Shown one piece after another: positions 35,504 to 44,589 of a stretch of 64,000 nucleotides of DNA (position 1 is its first letter; each line of letters starts with the position of its first letter). The notes beneath the pieces are model-generated. The model saw only the letters and a list, made by a program, of their open reading frames with translations, searched no databases and was not told the origin of the DNA. The position numbers were made by a program, and so were the translations under genes. This DNA is from an uncultured Oscillospiraceae bacterium (GTDB taxonomy: Bacteria > Bacillota > Clostridia > Oscillospirales > Oscillospiraceae), in NCBI GenBank assembly GCA_944385415.1, contig CALWXC010000001.1:124001-188000 (forward strand), in the 5' to 3' direction.

Positions 35504-36387
35504 AACAACTGCGCATCGGCAGCCGGGAGAGCCGGCTGGCCGTCATTCAATCGGAGCAGGTGGCCGACTATCTGCGGTCCCAGGGCGTGGACGCGCCGTT
35601 GGTGACCATGAAGACCACCGGCGACATCATTCTGGACCGGACATTGGACAAAATCGGCGGCAAGGGCTTGTTCGTCAAAGAACTGGACAAGGCGCTGCTG
35701 GATGGCCGCAGTGATCTTTCGGTCCACTCCACCAAGGATTTGCCCATGGAGATTCCGCCGGAGCTGCCCATTGTGGGCTTCTCCAAGCGGGAGGACCCCA
35801 GGGACGTGCTGGTGCTGCCGGAGGGCTGCACCGAGTGGGACAGAACGAAGCCTGTGGGCTGCGCCAGCCGCCGCCGGATGCTCCAGTTACAGGACCTCTA
35901 TCCGGAGGTGACCTTTGCACCGGTGCGGGGCAACGTTCTGACCCGGCTCAACAAGCTGGACGCGGGCCAGTACGGCGCGCTGATTCTGGCCGCCGCCGGT
36001 CTCAAGCGGCTGGGGTTGGAACACCGGATCAGCCGGTATTTTTCCACTGAGGAGATGATTCCCGCCGCCGGACAGGGCATTCTGTGCATTCAGGGCCGGG
36101 CAGGGGAGGACTATTCGGCCCTGGCCGGATTCCTCGACGACGGGGCCACGGCCTGCGTCACCGCCGAGCGGGCTTTTGTAACCACGCTGGACGGCGGCTG
36201 CTCCAGTCCCATCGCGGCCTTTGCCCATCTGGACGGGGAGACGCTTCATCTGCGGGGCCTTTATTACAGCGAAGCCCACGAAACCCACACCGTGGGGACC
36301 GTTTCCGGCCCCGCCGCCGACGCGGCAAAGCTGGGCGAAACCTTGGCCCTGCAACTGAAAGAACAACTGGACGGAGGAACCCAATGA
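35500..36387 (+). CDS. hemC: Hydroxymethylbilane synthase
   Basis: The 295-residue enzyme polymerises four porphobilinogens. It has IGSRESRLAVIQSEQVAD, GGKGLFVKELDKALLDG, DLSVHSTKDLP and GGCSSPIAA with the cysteine that carries the dipyrromethane cofactor. Length is normal. It overlaps the upstream gene by four bases, and its stop codon overlaps the cobA/hemD start (ATGA). Confidence 0.95.
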   Translation: MKQLRIGSRESRLAVIQSEQVADYLRSQGVDAPLVTMKTTGDIILDRTLDKIGGKGLFVKELDKALLDGRSDLSVHSTKDLPMEIPPELPIVGFSKREDPRDVLVLPEGCTEWDRTKPVGCASRRRMLQLQDLYPEVTFAPVRGNVLTRLNKLDAGQYGALILAAAGLKRLGLEHRISRYFSTEEMIPAAGQGILCIQGRAGEDYSALAGFLDDGATACVTAERAFVTTLDGGCSSPIAAFAHLDGETLHLRGLYYSEAHETHTVGTVSGPAADAAKLGETLALQLKEQLDGGTQ

Positions 36388-37865
36388 GCGGAAAAGTATT
36401 TTTGATCGGCGCGGGCCCGTCGGACGCGGGCCTTTTGACCTGCAAGGCCAGGGACATTTTGCAAAGTGCCGACGTGGTGGTGTATGACGCATTGGTGGGT
36501 GAGGCCATTCTGGCCATGGTGCCGCCGGAGGCCGAATGCATCAACGTGGGCAAGCGGGCCCGGAACCACACCCGCAGCCAATGGCAGATCAATGAGATTT
36601 TGCTGGAAGAAGCCCAGAAGGGCAAACGCGTCGTGCGGCTCAAGGGCGGCGATCCGTTCCTGTTTGGCCGGGGCGGCGAGGAACTGGAACTGCTGGCCCA
36701 AAACAAGATCCCCTTTGAAATTGTGCCGGGCATCACCTCGGCCATCGCCGTGCCCGCCTATAACGGCATCCCCGTGACCCATCGGGACTTCTGTTCGTCC
36801 CTCCACATTATCACGGCCCACAAAAAGGCCGATGAACCCCTGGATATCGATTTTGACGCATTGGTGCGGACCAAGGGTACCCTGGTCTTCCTGATGGGCG
36901 TTACCGCCCTGCCCGCCATCTGTCAGGGATTGCTGGATGCCGGTATGGACCCGGAGATGCCCGCCGCCGTCCTGCACCGGGGCACCTCGGCCCGCCAGAA
37001 GCGGGTGGTTGCCACCGTGGCGACGCTGCCCGAAGCGGCGGCACAGATGGAAGCCCCGTCCATTATCGTCGTGGGCAAGGTCTGCGCATTGTCCAAGGAA
37101 TTTGCCTGGGCCGAACAGCGGCCCCTGTTTGGCAACCGCTATCTGGTGACCCGGCCCCGGGAGCGGGCGGGGGTCCTGGCGTCGCGGCTGCGGGACTTGG
37201 GCGGCGAGGTGGTGGAGTTCCCCACCATTGAACTGCACGCCATCGACGGCGTCTCCCTGGACGGTCTCGACGACAGCACCTGGCTGGTGCTGACCAGCCC
37301 CTCCGGCGTCAAGATTTTCTTCGACCTGCTGAAACAGCAGCATAAGGACGTCCGCAGTCTGGCCCATCTGAACGTGGCGGCCCTGGGCAGCGCCACAGCC
37401 AAGGAGCTGGAGCAGCACGGCATTCTGGCCGATTTGACGCCCGCCACCTATGACGCCCGGAACCTGGGCGTGTCCCTGGCCGCGAAATTGGAGCCGGGCG
37501 ACAAGGTGTTCATTGCCCGCGCCAAGCAGGGCAGCCCCGAGCTGACGGAACAGCTCAACAGCGTCCCCTGGGCCGATGTGCTGGACGTGGCCACCTATGA
37601 GACGGTGCTGACCCGTCCGGCCATTCTGGAGCCGTTGGAGCTGCTGGACGGCAATACCTGGGCCGTGTTCACCAGCGCTTCCACTGTGCGGGGCTTTGCC
37701 GCCGCCGCCGGTACCGAGGACCTTTCCCAAGTCAACGCCCTGTGCATCGGCAAACAGACCGAGGAACAGGCAAAACAATACGGCATGACCACCAAGACCG
37801 CCGCCGCCGCCACCATGGACGCCCTGGTCGAGCTGGCCCTGAAGTGTGCCAAGGAGGAACATTAA
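36384..37865 (+). CDS. cobA/hemD: Uroporphyrinogen-III C-methyltransferase/uroporphyrinogen-III synthase fusion
   Basis: The 493-residue protein fuses two enzymes. Residues 1 to about 245 are the SAM-dependent methyltransferase CobA (FLIGAGPSDAGLLTCKA, VVRLKGGDPFLFGRGGEE, PGITSAIAVPAYNGIPVTHR). Residues about 250-493 are HemD (VTRPRERAGVLASRLRDLGG, WLVLTSPSGVKIFFD, WAVFTSASTVRGF). It closes hydroxymethylbilane to uroporphyrinogen III and methylates it to precorrin-2. The fusion is common in clostridia. The ATG at 36384 overlaps the hemC stop. The large upstream extension of the frame is out of phase with real genes. Confidence 0.94.
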   Translation: MSGKVFLIGAGPSDAGLLTCKARDILQSADVVVYDALVGEAILAMVPPEAECINVGKRARNHTRSQWQINEILLEEAQKGKRVVRLKGGDPFLFGRGGEELELLAQNKIPFEIVPGITSAIAVPAYNGIPVTHRDFCSSLHIITAHKKADEPLDIDFDALVRTKGTLVFLMGVTALPAICQGLLDAGMDPEMPAAVLHRGTSARQKRVVATVATLPEAAAQMEAPSIIVVGKVCALSKEFAWAEQRPLFGNRYLVTRPRERAGVLASRLRDLGGEVVEFPTIELHAIDGVSLDGLDDSTWLVLTSPSGVKIFFDLLKQQHKDVRSLAHLNVAALGSATAKELEQHGILADLTPATYDARNLGVSLAAKLEPGDKVFIARAKQGSPELTEQLNSVPWADVLDVATYETVLTRPAILEPLELLDGNTWAVFTSASTVRGFAAAAGTEDLSQVNALCIGKQTEEQAKQYGMTTKTAAAATMDALVELALKCAKEEH

Positions 37866-37866
37866 A

Positions 37867-38850
37867 ATGGAACTGATTCATCGTCCCCGCCGTCTGCGTA
37901 ACGGCGAAATTCTGCGGAAGATGGTGCGGGAGACCCGCATGGACAAATCCTCTCTGATTTACCCCACCTTTGTGGTGGAGGGGGAGAACCGCAAGGAGGA
38001 AATCCCCTCCATGGCGGGCCAGTACCGCTACAGCATCGACCAGCTGCTCTATAAGGCCGAGGAAATGCTGGAAGCCGGTGTCAACAAGGTTATGCTTTTC
38101 GGCATTCCCGACCACAAGGATGCTTGCGGCAGCGAAGCCTATGCCGAGCACGGCATTGTCCAGGAGGCCATGCGGGCGTTAAAAGCCCGGTTCCCGGAGC
38201 TGTACCTGATTGGTGATGTGTGCATGTGCGAGTACACCTCCCACGGCCACTGCGGCATTCTCCACGGCCACGACGTGGACAACGACGAAACCCTCCAGTA
38301 CATCGCCAAGATCGCCCTGTCCCAGGTGGAAGCCGGCGCGGATATGGTGGCCCCCTCCGATATGATGGACGGCCGCATTGCCGCCATCCGGGCGCTGCTG
38401 GACCAGAACGGCCACACCAACACCCCCATTATGTCCTATGCCGTCAAGTATGCTTCTTCGTTCTACGGCCCGTTCCGGGACGCCGCCGAGTCCGCCCCCA
38501 GCTTTGGTGACCGCAAGGCGTACCAGATGGATTGGCACAACCGGAGAGAGGGCCTCAAGGAAGCGCTGTCCGATGTGGAGGAAGGCGCGGATATCCTCAT
38601 GGTAAAGCCCGCCATGGCCTATGGCGATATCATTTCCGATGTCAAGGCCGCCACCAACGTACCCCTGGGCGCGTACAGCGTCAGCGGCGAATACTCCATG
38701 GTCAAGACCTGCGGCAATCTGGGCTATGTGGACGAAACGGCCATGATGTGCGAAATCGCAACGGCTGCCTACCGGGCCGGTGCGGACATCTATCTGACCT
38801 ATTTTGCGAAAGAACTGGCCAAGGCCATGGACGAAGGGAGAATTGGGTAA
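37867..38850 (+). CDS. hemB: Porphobilinogen synthase
   Basis: The 327-residue enzyme condenses two 5-aminolevulinates. It has DVCMCEYTSHGHCGIL with the zinc-binding cysteines, VAPSDMMDGRIAAIR, the first active-site lysine in SYAVKYASSFYGPFR and the second in ILMVKPAMAY. The ATG at 37867 follows GGAGGAACATTAAA at the end of cobA/hemD. Its stop overlaps the hemL start by one base. The zinc-type cysteines indicate a zinc-dependent enzyme. Confidence 0.95.
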   Translation: MELIHRPRRLRNGEILRKMVRETRMDKSSLIYPTFVVEGENRKEEIPSMAGQYRYSIDQLLYKAEEMLEAGVNKVMLFGIPDHKDACGSEAYAEHGIVQEAMRALKARFPELYLIGDVCMCEYTSHGHCGILHGHDVDNDETLQYIAKIALSQVEAGADMVAPSDMMDGRIAAIRALLDQNGHTNTPIMSYAVKYASSFYGPFRDAAESAPSFGDRKAYQMDWHNRREGLKEALSDVEEGADILMVKPAMAYGDIISDVKAATNVPLGAYSVSGEYSMVKTCGNLGYVDETAMMCEIATAAYRAGADIYLTYFAKELAKAMDEGRIG

Positions 38851-40133
38851 TGGGCAAGTCGGAAACCCTGTTTGAACGGGCAAAAGCCGTCATCCCCGGC
38901 GGCGTCAACAGCCCCGTCCGGGCCTTTGGCTCCATCGGCATGTGCCCCCGGTTTATCGCGTCGGCCAAGGGCAGCACCATGACCGATGCCGACGGCAAGA
39001 CGTACATTGATTACGTGGGCTCCTGGGGCCCCATGATTCTGGGCCATGCCCATCCGGCCATCGAAGAAGCCGTGGTGGAAGCCGCCCGGCAGGGCTTGAG
39101 CTTTGGCGCGGCCACAGAGCGGGAAGTGGAGATGGCGGAGCTGATCTGTCAGCTGGTGCCGTCCATCGAGATGGTCCGCATGGTCAATTCCGGCACCGAG
39201 GCCGTCATGAGCGCCATTCGCGTGGCCCGCGGCTTCACCGGAAAGGATAAGATCATCAAGTTTAATGGGTGCTACCACGGGCACAGCGACGGCCTGTTGG
39301 TCCAGGCCGGTTCCGGCGTCATGACGGCGGGTGTCCCCGACAGCGGCGGCGTCCCCAGCGGCTGCACCAGAGACACCCTGACGGCCACCTATAACGATCT
39401 GGACAGCGTCAAGGCGCTGTTTGCGGCCAACCAAAACGAAATTGCCGCCATCATCGTGGAGCCGGTGGCCGCCAATATGGGCGTGGTACCGCCCCAGCCG
39501 GGATTTTTGCAGGGCTTGCGGGAAATCTGCGACAAGCACGGCAGTCTGCTGATTTTCGACGAGGTCATCACCGGGTTCCGGCTGAAAATCGACGGCGCCC
39601 AGGGCTATTTCGGCGTGCGGCCCGATTTGACCACCTTCGGTAAAATCATCGGCGGCGGTATGCCTGTGGGCGCGTACGGCGGCCGGAAAGATGTGATGGA
39701 AGTGGTGTCTCCGTTGGGCGCGGTCTATCAGGCCGGTACCCTCAGCGGCAACCCGGTGGCCATGGCAGCGGGTCTGGCCCAGCTGAGGCTGCTGCGGGAC
39801 AATCCCCAGTGGTACGAAGAGCTGAACCGGACCGGCGATTGGTTCTATGGTCAGATGGAGCAGGTCCTCCGGGAAGCCGGTAAAGGCTATCAGGTGAACC
39901 ACGTGGGTTCCCTGTGCAGCGTGTTCTTCACCGATACGCCGGTGACGGATTATGCGTCGGCCAAGACGGCGGATACGGCGGCCTTTGCAGCCTGCGCCCG
40001 GAACTATTTCGAGCATGGAATCTATGTGGCCCCGTCCCAGTTTGAAGCCATGTTCCTGTCCATGGCCCATACGAAGGAGCAGCTGGAGCAGACGTTGGAC
40101 GTGCTCAGAAATTACCTCAGCACTCAAAAGTAA
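38850..40133 (+). CDS. hemL: Glutamate-1-semialdehyde 2,1-aminomutase
   Basis: The 427-residue PLP enzyme converts glutamate-1-semialdehyde to 5-aminolevulinate. It has IPGGVNSPVRAF, LGHAHPAI, MVNSGTEAVMSAIRVARGFTG, FDEVITGFR and the PLP-lysine motif TTFGKIIGGGMPVGAYGG. It ends the tetrapyrrole operon, overlapping hemB by one base. Together with HemA it supplies the C5 route; hemE and later haem genes are absent from this operon. Confidence 0.95.
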   Translation: MGKSETLFERAKAVIPGGVNSPVRAFGSIGMCPRFIASAKGSTMTDADGKTYIDYVGSWGPMILGHAHPAIEEAVVEAARQGLSFGAATEREVEMAELICQLVPSIEMVRMVNSGTEAVMSAIRVARGFTGKDKIIKFNGCYHGHSDGLLVQAGSGVMTAGVPDSGGVPSGCTRDTLTATYNDLDSVKALFAANQNEIAAIIVEPVAANMGVVPPQPGFLQGLREICDKHGSLLIFDEVITGFRLKIDGAQGYFGVRPDLTTFGKIIGGGMPVGAYGGRKDVMEVVSPLGAVYQAGTLSGNPVAMAAGLAQLRLLRDNPQWYEELNRTGDWFYGQMEQVLREAGKGYQVNHVGSLCSVFFTDTPVTDYASAKTADTAAFAACARNYFEHGIYVAPSQFEAMFLSMAHTKEQLEQTLDVLRNYLSTQK

Positions 40134-40218
40134 AAGTTTTTACTGAATTTTTTACAAAAAAATTCTGGGGTCCAGGGGCAAAGCCCCGGTCGCTGGCCGC
40201 AGCCAGCGAAACGCCTAG
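40130..40218 (+). repeat. Mosaic intergenic repeat with TAAAAGTTTT end
   Basis: Directly after hemL, TAAAAGTTTTTACTGAATTTTTT is followed by an A/T hairpin, TCCAGGGGCAAAGCC and TCGCTGGCCGCAGCCAGCGA. These are the same modules as at 28335-28432, 31723-32290 and 60838-61036, in a short arrangement. Confidence 0.75.
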
Positions 40219-40226
40219 TAATTCCA

Positions 40227-40274
40227 AGAAAGGCCCGCGGCAGAAGCAAGGTGTTCTGCAACGGGCCTTTCTCT
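40227..40274 (+). terminator. Terminator of the tetrapyrrole operon
   Basis: AGAAAGGCCCG / CGGGCCTTTCT enclose an inner GCAGAA/TTCTGC stem. It lies between hemL and the next gene. Confidence 0.7.
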
Positions 40275-40331
40275 ATACAACAACACAGTCCATGGAACGA
40301 TGGACAGGGGAGGGCAGAAACGATTTTCAAA

Positions 40332-41948
40332 ATGAACGGCAAAACAATTTATCTGAGCAGGGCGATATTCTGTGTCCTGCTGATTGCAGTGGGCCTGTAT
40401 GGGGTCTTTGCCTATTTTCCAAAGGGCAACCTACGGGAAACGCCCGCTTCCGTCCATCTTCTGACCAGCGAGGAGTTGGACGGGCGCTATCTTTCCATTT
40501 CGATGCTGCGTGTGACCCCCGGCTTGCTCAATCCGCTCTATGTGGAGGTTCCGCTGGCAGACGGAACCATCGAGAGAATGATCTTTTCCGGCAGCAAGGA
40601 AGAAAAAGAGAAGATTTTGCAGTTGCAGCGCGAGAAAGATTTGGAACAGGAAGGGCAGTCCGGCGCCGGGGGCGGCCGGTCCTTTCTTTCGGTGGACTAT
40701 GCCGGCATGTACCAGGCTCCGGAATTCAAGGAAGGGGCGCCGGCGCCAATTGTTCTGGGGGAGCATGGGAAGTATGTCATTATCGGAATCGTGTTGACCG
40801 GGTTTGGATTGTGCGGATTGATTGCGGCGCTGCTTCACCTGCTGCGCAAACCAAAACTGGTTCCGCTGTTTGAATTGCAGTCGGTCTACTCTCAGGAACA
40901 GCTGGAGCGGATTTTGAAGGAGCGGCCCATTTATCAGAATATCTGGCTTACAGACCGTGGGCTGCTGTGGATGAGATGGGAGCGGGTAACACAGGTCAAT
41001 TTTCATGATATCACCGGGATCGACCTGGAGCAGCGGACGGTCAACCGGATTCGTACCTACGCCATCCAACTGACCAACCGGCAGGAAGCCGTTGCGCAGA
41101 TGCCCATTTTTGAAAGCAGGGATGTAGCCGCAGCCTTTGCCCGCTATCTGATGGCAATGGCGCCGAGGGCGGAGGTGGGACCAACGCTACAGGCGTTCCG
41201 GCCCGCCGCCCCAACGCAGCCTCCGGGGCAGATGGGGGATGCCGCATTGCGGCAGCAGGTTACTCAAGACTTTTACCGGATTTTACAGGAGGCCGGGTAT
41301 AGGCACAGAAAAGAAATCGTGTCGATTGGGACCGTCGGGGCACTCCTGGTGGGGGGATTGGTGTTGCTGGCGGGGGCGGGGCTGTTGCTGCCCAAACTCA
41401 TACGCCGTGTGATGCTGACCGGCACTGTGGACGCCCTGGGGCTTTTGGACGCCGTACTGTACTCCACCGGTATCCCTCTGGTGCTTTGCGGGATTCTGTC
41501 CATGATTCTGATTGTTTGGGTGATACACTGCCTGAGACGCTCCGGCAGCTATGCCAGGGGTGGAGCCATTGCGAGTCTGCTGCTGGGCAGCACAGCCATA
41601 CTGATCGGCTTTCTGGGCGTGCTGTCGGATGTGAGTGTTCAGGAGTTGAAAGGCGCTGTGGCTGACAGGCGGCAAATCCAAAGGGATGCACTGACAGAGA
41701 CGGAGGTCTGTCTCACCGGCGGCAGCCAGACCGATGCGGAGACGCTGCCGGATTTGACGGAGGAAGTCGGTTATACGGTCAGCCGATTGAATGGAATCCC
41801 CGTCGATGGGAATTCGGAGCAGATTGTCTCCTACTATTTTCCGTATGCGGTGGATTTGACGCCCTACGAGACCGCCGACGCCGCAACATTCCGGATTCAG
41901 CACACGGAACACTGGAACCTGATACTCGATATTGCGGCGGTGGAGTAA
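40332..41948 (+). CDS. Hypothetical multi-pass membrane protein
   Basis: The 538-residue protein has a first helix at about residues 8-25, a long extracytoplasmic stretch, a second helix near 160-180, then a cytoplasmic-looking region (QNIWLTDRGLLWMRWERVTQVNFHDITGIDLEQ) that recalls PH-like YcxB/DUF6709-type domains. Several C-terminal helices follow around 345-450 and a final external tail. I do not recognise the family. The ATG at 40332 lacks a strong ribosome-binding site. It stands alone between the tetrapyrrole terminator and a repeat. Confidence 0.6.
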   Translation: MNGKTIYLSRAIFCVLLIAVGLYGVFAYFPKGNLRETPASVHLLTSEELDGRYLSISMLRVTPGLLNPLYVEVPLADGTIERMIFSGSKEEKEKILQLQREKDLEQEGQSGAGGGRSFLSVDYAGMYQAPEFKEGAPAPIVLGEHGKYVIIGIVLTGFGLCGLIAALLHLLRKPKLVPLFELQSVYSQEQLERILKERPIYQNIWLTDRGLLWMRWERVTQVNFHDITGIDLEQRTVNRIRTYAIQLTNRQEAVAQMPIFESRDVAAAFARYLMAMAPRAEVGPTLQAFRPAAPTQPPGQMGDAALRQQVTQDFYRILQEAGYRHRKEIVSIGTVGALLVGGLVLLAGAGLLLPKLIRRVMLTGTVDALGLLDAVLYSTGIPLVLCGILSMILIVWVIHCLRRSGSYARGGAIASLLLGSTAILIGFLGVLSDVSVQELKGAVADRRQIQRDALTETEVCLTGGSQTDAETLPDLTEEVGYTVSRLNGIPVDGNSEQIVSYYFPYAVDLTPYETADAATFRIQHTEHWNLILDIAAVE

Positions 41949-41974
41949 AAACCAGCGGCAAACAGGTAACCGTT

Positions 41975-42065
41975 TTGCAGGGCGCGTCAGGAATGCCGGC
42001 CCCTACGCTGGTGGTGGCCGTCGGTGCGGCGTGGCGGCAGGACACGCAGGTCCCGCCCTACGCGT
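41975..42065. repeat. Mosaic intergenic repeat, partial copy
   Basis: GGCGCGTCAGGAATGCCGGCCCCTACG and the following GTGGTGGCCGTCGGTGCGGC...CCGCCCTACG match modules near 32190-32275 and, inverted, near 51005-51095. It fills the gap between two convergent genes; no frame in it looks coding. Confidence 0.6.
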
Positions 42066-42104
42066 TCCAGGTTAGCAGCTTGTCCGTGTGCGCGGCACAC
42101 AGGA

Positions 42105-42134
42105 AACCCCCCGGCGGGATTCCGCCGGGGGGTT
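42105..42134 (-). terminator. Terminator of the sugar ABC operon
   Basis: A strong hairpin (AACCCCCCGGCGG / CCGCCGGGGGGTT with loop GATT) lies 34 bases after the stop of the substrate-binding protein gene on the minus strand. Confidence 0.75.
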
Positions 42135-42167
42135 GTTTCTGCTATGGGTTCAGGGTTTCGACTGCGA

Positions 42168-43334
42168 TTAGTCGTAAACCAGAGTCGCCATATCGGGATC
42201 GTCGATGTTGGTGGCGTCGTACCACTTGGCACCGGTGTCCACGTCGGCAACTTCCTCACCGTTGGCAGCGGCAACCGCCAGAGCCACGGCCTGATAGCCG
42301 ATCTGGACGGGGTCCTGGGTCACGGAGCCGATGAACCAGCCGTTGCGGACGGCGTTCTTCTGAGCGGAACCAGCGTCGAAGCCGGCAACGACCAGACCCT
42401 CGTACTTGCCGCCTTCACCCAGGTCGGAACCGTCGGAGGTAGCAGCCAGGAAGCCGGTCACAGCGCCTTCGTTGGAGCAGAAGATGGCGGTGATGCCTTC
42501 CATGCCCAGCAGAGCGCTGGCAGAGGTCTGCAGGGAGGTAGCCTCAGTGGTGGCGGAAACTTCCACGCGGATGATGATAGCGGGGTTCTCTACCTTCTTC
42601 TCCCAAGTGGTGTGGCCTTCGATGGAGACCTTGCCGGGCTGGTAAGTCTCGGCGATTTCAGCCATCTTGTTGACGAAGCCGGTGGTACGGCCGGTGACGG
42701 AAGCGGAGACAGCGTCCTGAGACAGGCAGCCGATGACAATGGGAGCGTCGGAAGTGGCGTTCTGCATGGCGGCAACGACGGTCTCATTCTCGCCGAACTT
42801 CTCAGCGGCGATGGCGGCGGCAGCCTCGTTGTCGGTGGCGGCGGTGGCCTTTACAGCGCCGGTGGTGTCGCCGGGAACGCCGGAGTCAAAGCCGATGACG
42901 GGGATGTTCTTCTCAGCGCACTCCGCCAGAATCTCGGTGACGGAGTCGGTGGACAGGGCGGCCAGAGCCATGGCCTTGGGGTTCTTGGCCAGCTCGGTCT
43001 TGACCATGTTGACCTGCTCGTCAATGTTGGTCTCGGAAGCGGGGCCGGCAAAGTAGATCTCAACGCTCAGCTCCTCGGCGGCCTGATCAGCGCCCTGCTT
43101 GACAGCCTGCCAGTAGGCGTGCTGGAAGCCCTTAGCCATAACGGGGATGTACAGCTTCTCACCGCTGCCAGTATCCTCGGTGGAGGTGTCACCGGTATCG
43201 CCGGTATCGGTGGTGTCGGTGCTGGAGGTGTCACCCGTGCTGGGGGTGGTCGTGGTGTCGTTGGTCTTGCTGCCGCAAGCGACCATACCGAAGGTCATTA
43301 CCAGAGCAAGAAGCAATGCAGTCAGTTTCTTCAT
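42168..43334 (-). CDS. Sugar ABC transporter substrate-binding lipoprotein
   Basis: The 388-residue protein has a signal with lipobox (MTFGMVACGS), a Thr/Ser/Asp-rich linker (about residues 25-60), and a ribose/galactose-type periplasmic-binding fold (YIPVMAKGFQHAYW, IPVIGFDSGVPG, GLVVAGFDAGSAQKNAV). It delivers a sugar-like ligand to the permease encoded just upstream on the same strand. The ligand is unknown; ribose, xylose or galactose types are all possible. The ATG at 43334 follows AGGAGGAACCAAA. Its codon use is strongly biased, as expected for an abundant protein. Confidence 0.88.
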   Translation of the reverse strand: MKKLTALLLALVMTFGMVACGSKTNDTTTTPSTGDTSSTDTTDTGDTGDTSTEDTGSGEKLYIPVMAKGFQHAYWQAVKQGADQAAEELSVEIYFAGPASETNIDEQVNMVKTELAKNPKAMALAALSTDSVTEILAECAEKNIPVIGFDSGVPGDTTGAVKATAATDNEAAAAIAAEKFGENETVVAAMQNATSDAPIVIGCLSQDAVSASVTGRTTGFVNKMAEIAETYQPGKVSIEGHTTWEKKVENPAIIIRVEVSATTEATSLQTSASALLGMEGITAIFCSNEGAVTGFLAATSDGSDLGEGGKYEGLVVAGFDAGSAQKNAVRNGWFIGSVTQDPVQIGYQAVALAVAAANGEEVADVDTGAKWYDATNIDDPDMATLVYD

Positions 43335-43505
43335 TTTGGTTCCTCCTAAAAGTTTTAGATTTTTTATAAGCACACAGTGTGTGAGCCTATCGGATGGGAT
43401 AAAACATACGGGACAGGGTACCGTATGATTCGCAGAAGCGGCGATGACAGAGCCGCGGGGGGTGTGTGCGGGGGACAAGCGTCCCCTGCACTAATTTCAA
43501 TCAAC

Positions 43506-43573
43506 CAAGAATTCATCTGTTTGCAGTTGAATTCTTGCCCCAGCTTGTTGAAACTGCGGTTTCGACAAGCTGG
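43506..43573 (-). other. Tandem hairpins between permease and binding-protein genes
   Basis: Two stems lie just after the permease stop: CCAGCTTGTCGAAAC/GTTTCAACAAGCTGG, one mismatch (complement of 43540-43573), and CAAGAATTCA/TGAATTCTTG (43506-43537). Neither has a long T-run, so they look like mRNA-processing or stability elements rather than a terminator. Confidence 0.6.
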
Positions 43574-43574
43574 C

Positions 43575-44570
43575 TTAGCCCTTCTTGACCCGGTTGGCAG
43601 CCTTGGTACGCTGGATGTCCAGCAGCACGGCGCCGATGACGACAACGCCGGTGAAGAAGGTCTGCCAGTGGTTCTGGAGGCCGCAGGCGGAGAGGCCGTT
43701 CTTCAGGACGGACATGATGAACACGCCGATGATGGTGCCGACCATGGAGCCTGCACCGCCGCTCATGGAGGTGCCGCCGATGACGACGCCGGCGATGGCG
43801 TTCAGCTCCTGGCCGTTGCCGGTGCCGGGGGTGATGGTGGTATAGGCGGCGGCGTAGAAGATACCAGCCATGCCGCAGAACGCGCCGCAGAGGGTGTAAA
43901 TGCCGACCTTCCAGTTGTCGGTGTTGATGCCGGAGAGGCGGGCGGCTTCCTCATTGGAGCCGATGGCGTAGTTGTAACGGCCGAACTTGGTCTTGTGCAG
44001 GATCAGGGCTGCGATGATGAAGAAGGCGATGAGCCAGATGGCGCCGACCGGGAAGTTCTTGGCGCCGAACAGCTCGGAGCGGATGAACACGGGCTTGAAC
44101 CAGCCGCCCACAGGCTCGGTGGCGGTGGGCCAGGTCTGGGACTGAACGTTGGTGATGATGGAGCCGGCGCCCTGGGCCATCATCATGGTGCCGAGGGTGG
44201 CGATGAAGGGAGGCAGCTTCAGCTTGGCGATGAGGCCGCCGTTGAGGAGGCCGAACACGGTGCCGACGCCGACGGTAAGGATCAGCGACGCCACCAGCGG
44301 CCAGTCGTGCTGCTTGAAGGTGTAGGCACCCAGCAGAGCCGAGGCCATCATGACGGTGCCGATGGACAGGTCGATGCCGCCGGCGATGATGACGAAGGTG
44401 ACGCCGAAGGCCATGAAGCCGATGTAGTAGCTGGACTCCAGAATGTTCTTCAGCGTGTCAAAGGTCAGAAAGTTGTTGCCGATGATGGAAAAGAAGATAT
44501 ACAGGATCACCAGGGCCGCCGGGGCCAGGAGTTTCTGCATATCCAGTTTTTTGGTTCCGAGTTTATTCAT
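43575..44570 (-). CDS. Sugar ABC transporter permease (RbsC/XylH type)
   Basis: The 331-residue protein has about eight to nine hydrophobic helices and the family motifs GGIDLSIGTVMMASALLGA, NGGLIAKLKLPPFIATLGTM, GSNEEAARLSGI and VVIGGTSMSGGAGSMVGT. It forms the membrane channel of the importer with the double ATPase encoded 20 bases upstream. The gene order ATPase-permease-binding protein is on the minus strand. The transported sugar is not known. Confidence 0.92.
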   Translation of the reverse strand: MNKLGTKKLDMQKLLAPAALVILYIFFSIIGNNFLTFDTLKNILESSYYIGFMAFGVTFVIIAGGIDLSIGTVMMASALLGAYTFKQHDWPLVASLILTVGVGTVFGLLNGGLIAKLKLPPFIATLGTMMMAQGAGSIITNVQSQTWPTATEPVGGWFKPVFIRSELFGAKNFPVGAIWLIAFFIIAALILHKTKFGRYNYAIGSNEEAARLSGINTDNWKVGIYTLCGAFCGMAGIFYAAAYTTITPGTGNGQELNAIAGVVIGGTSMSGGAGSMVGTIIGVFIMSVLKNGLSACGLQNHWQTFFTGVVVIGAVLLDIQRTKAANRVKKG

Positions 44571-44589
44571 TGTTTGCTTCCCCCCATTG

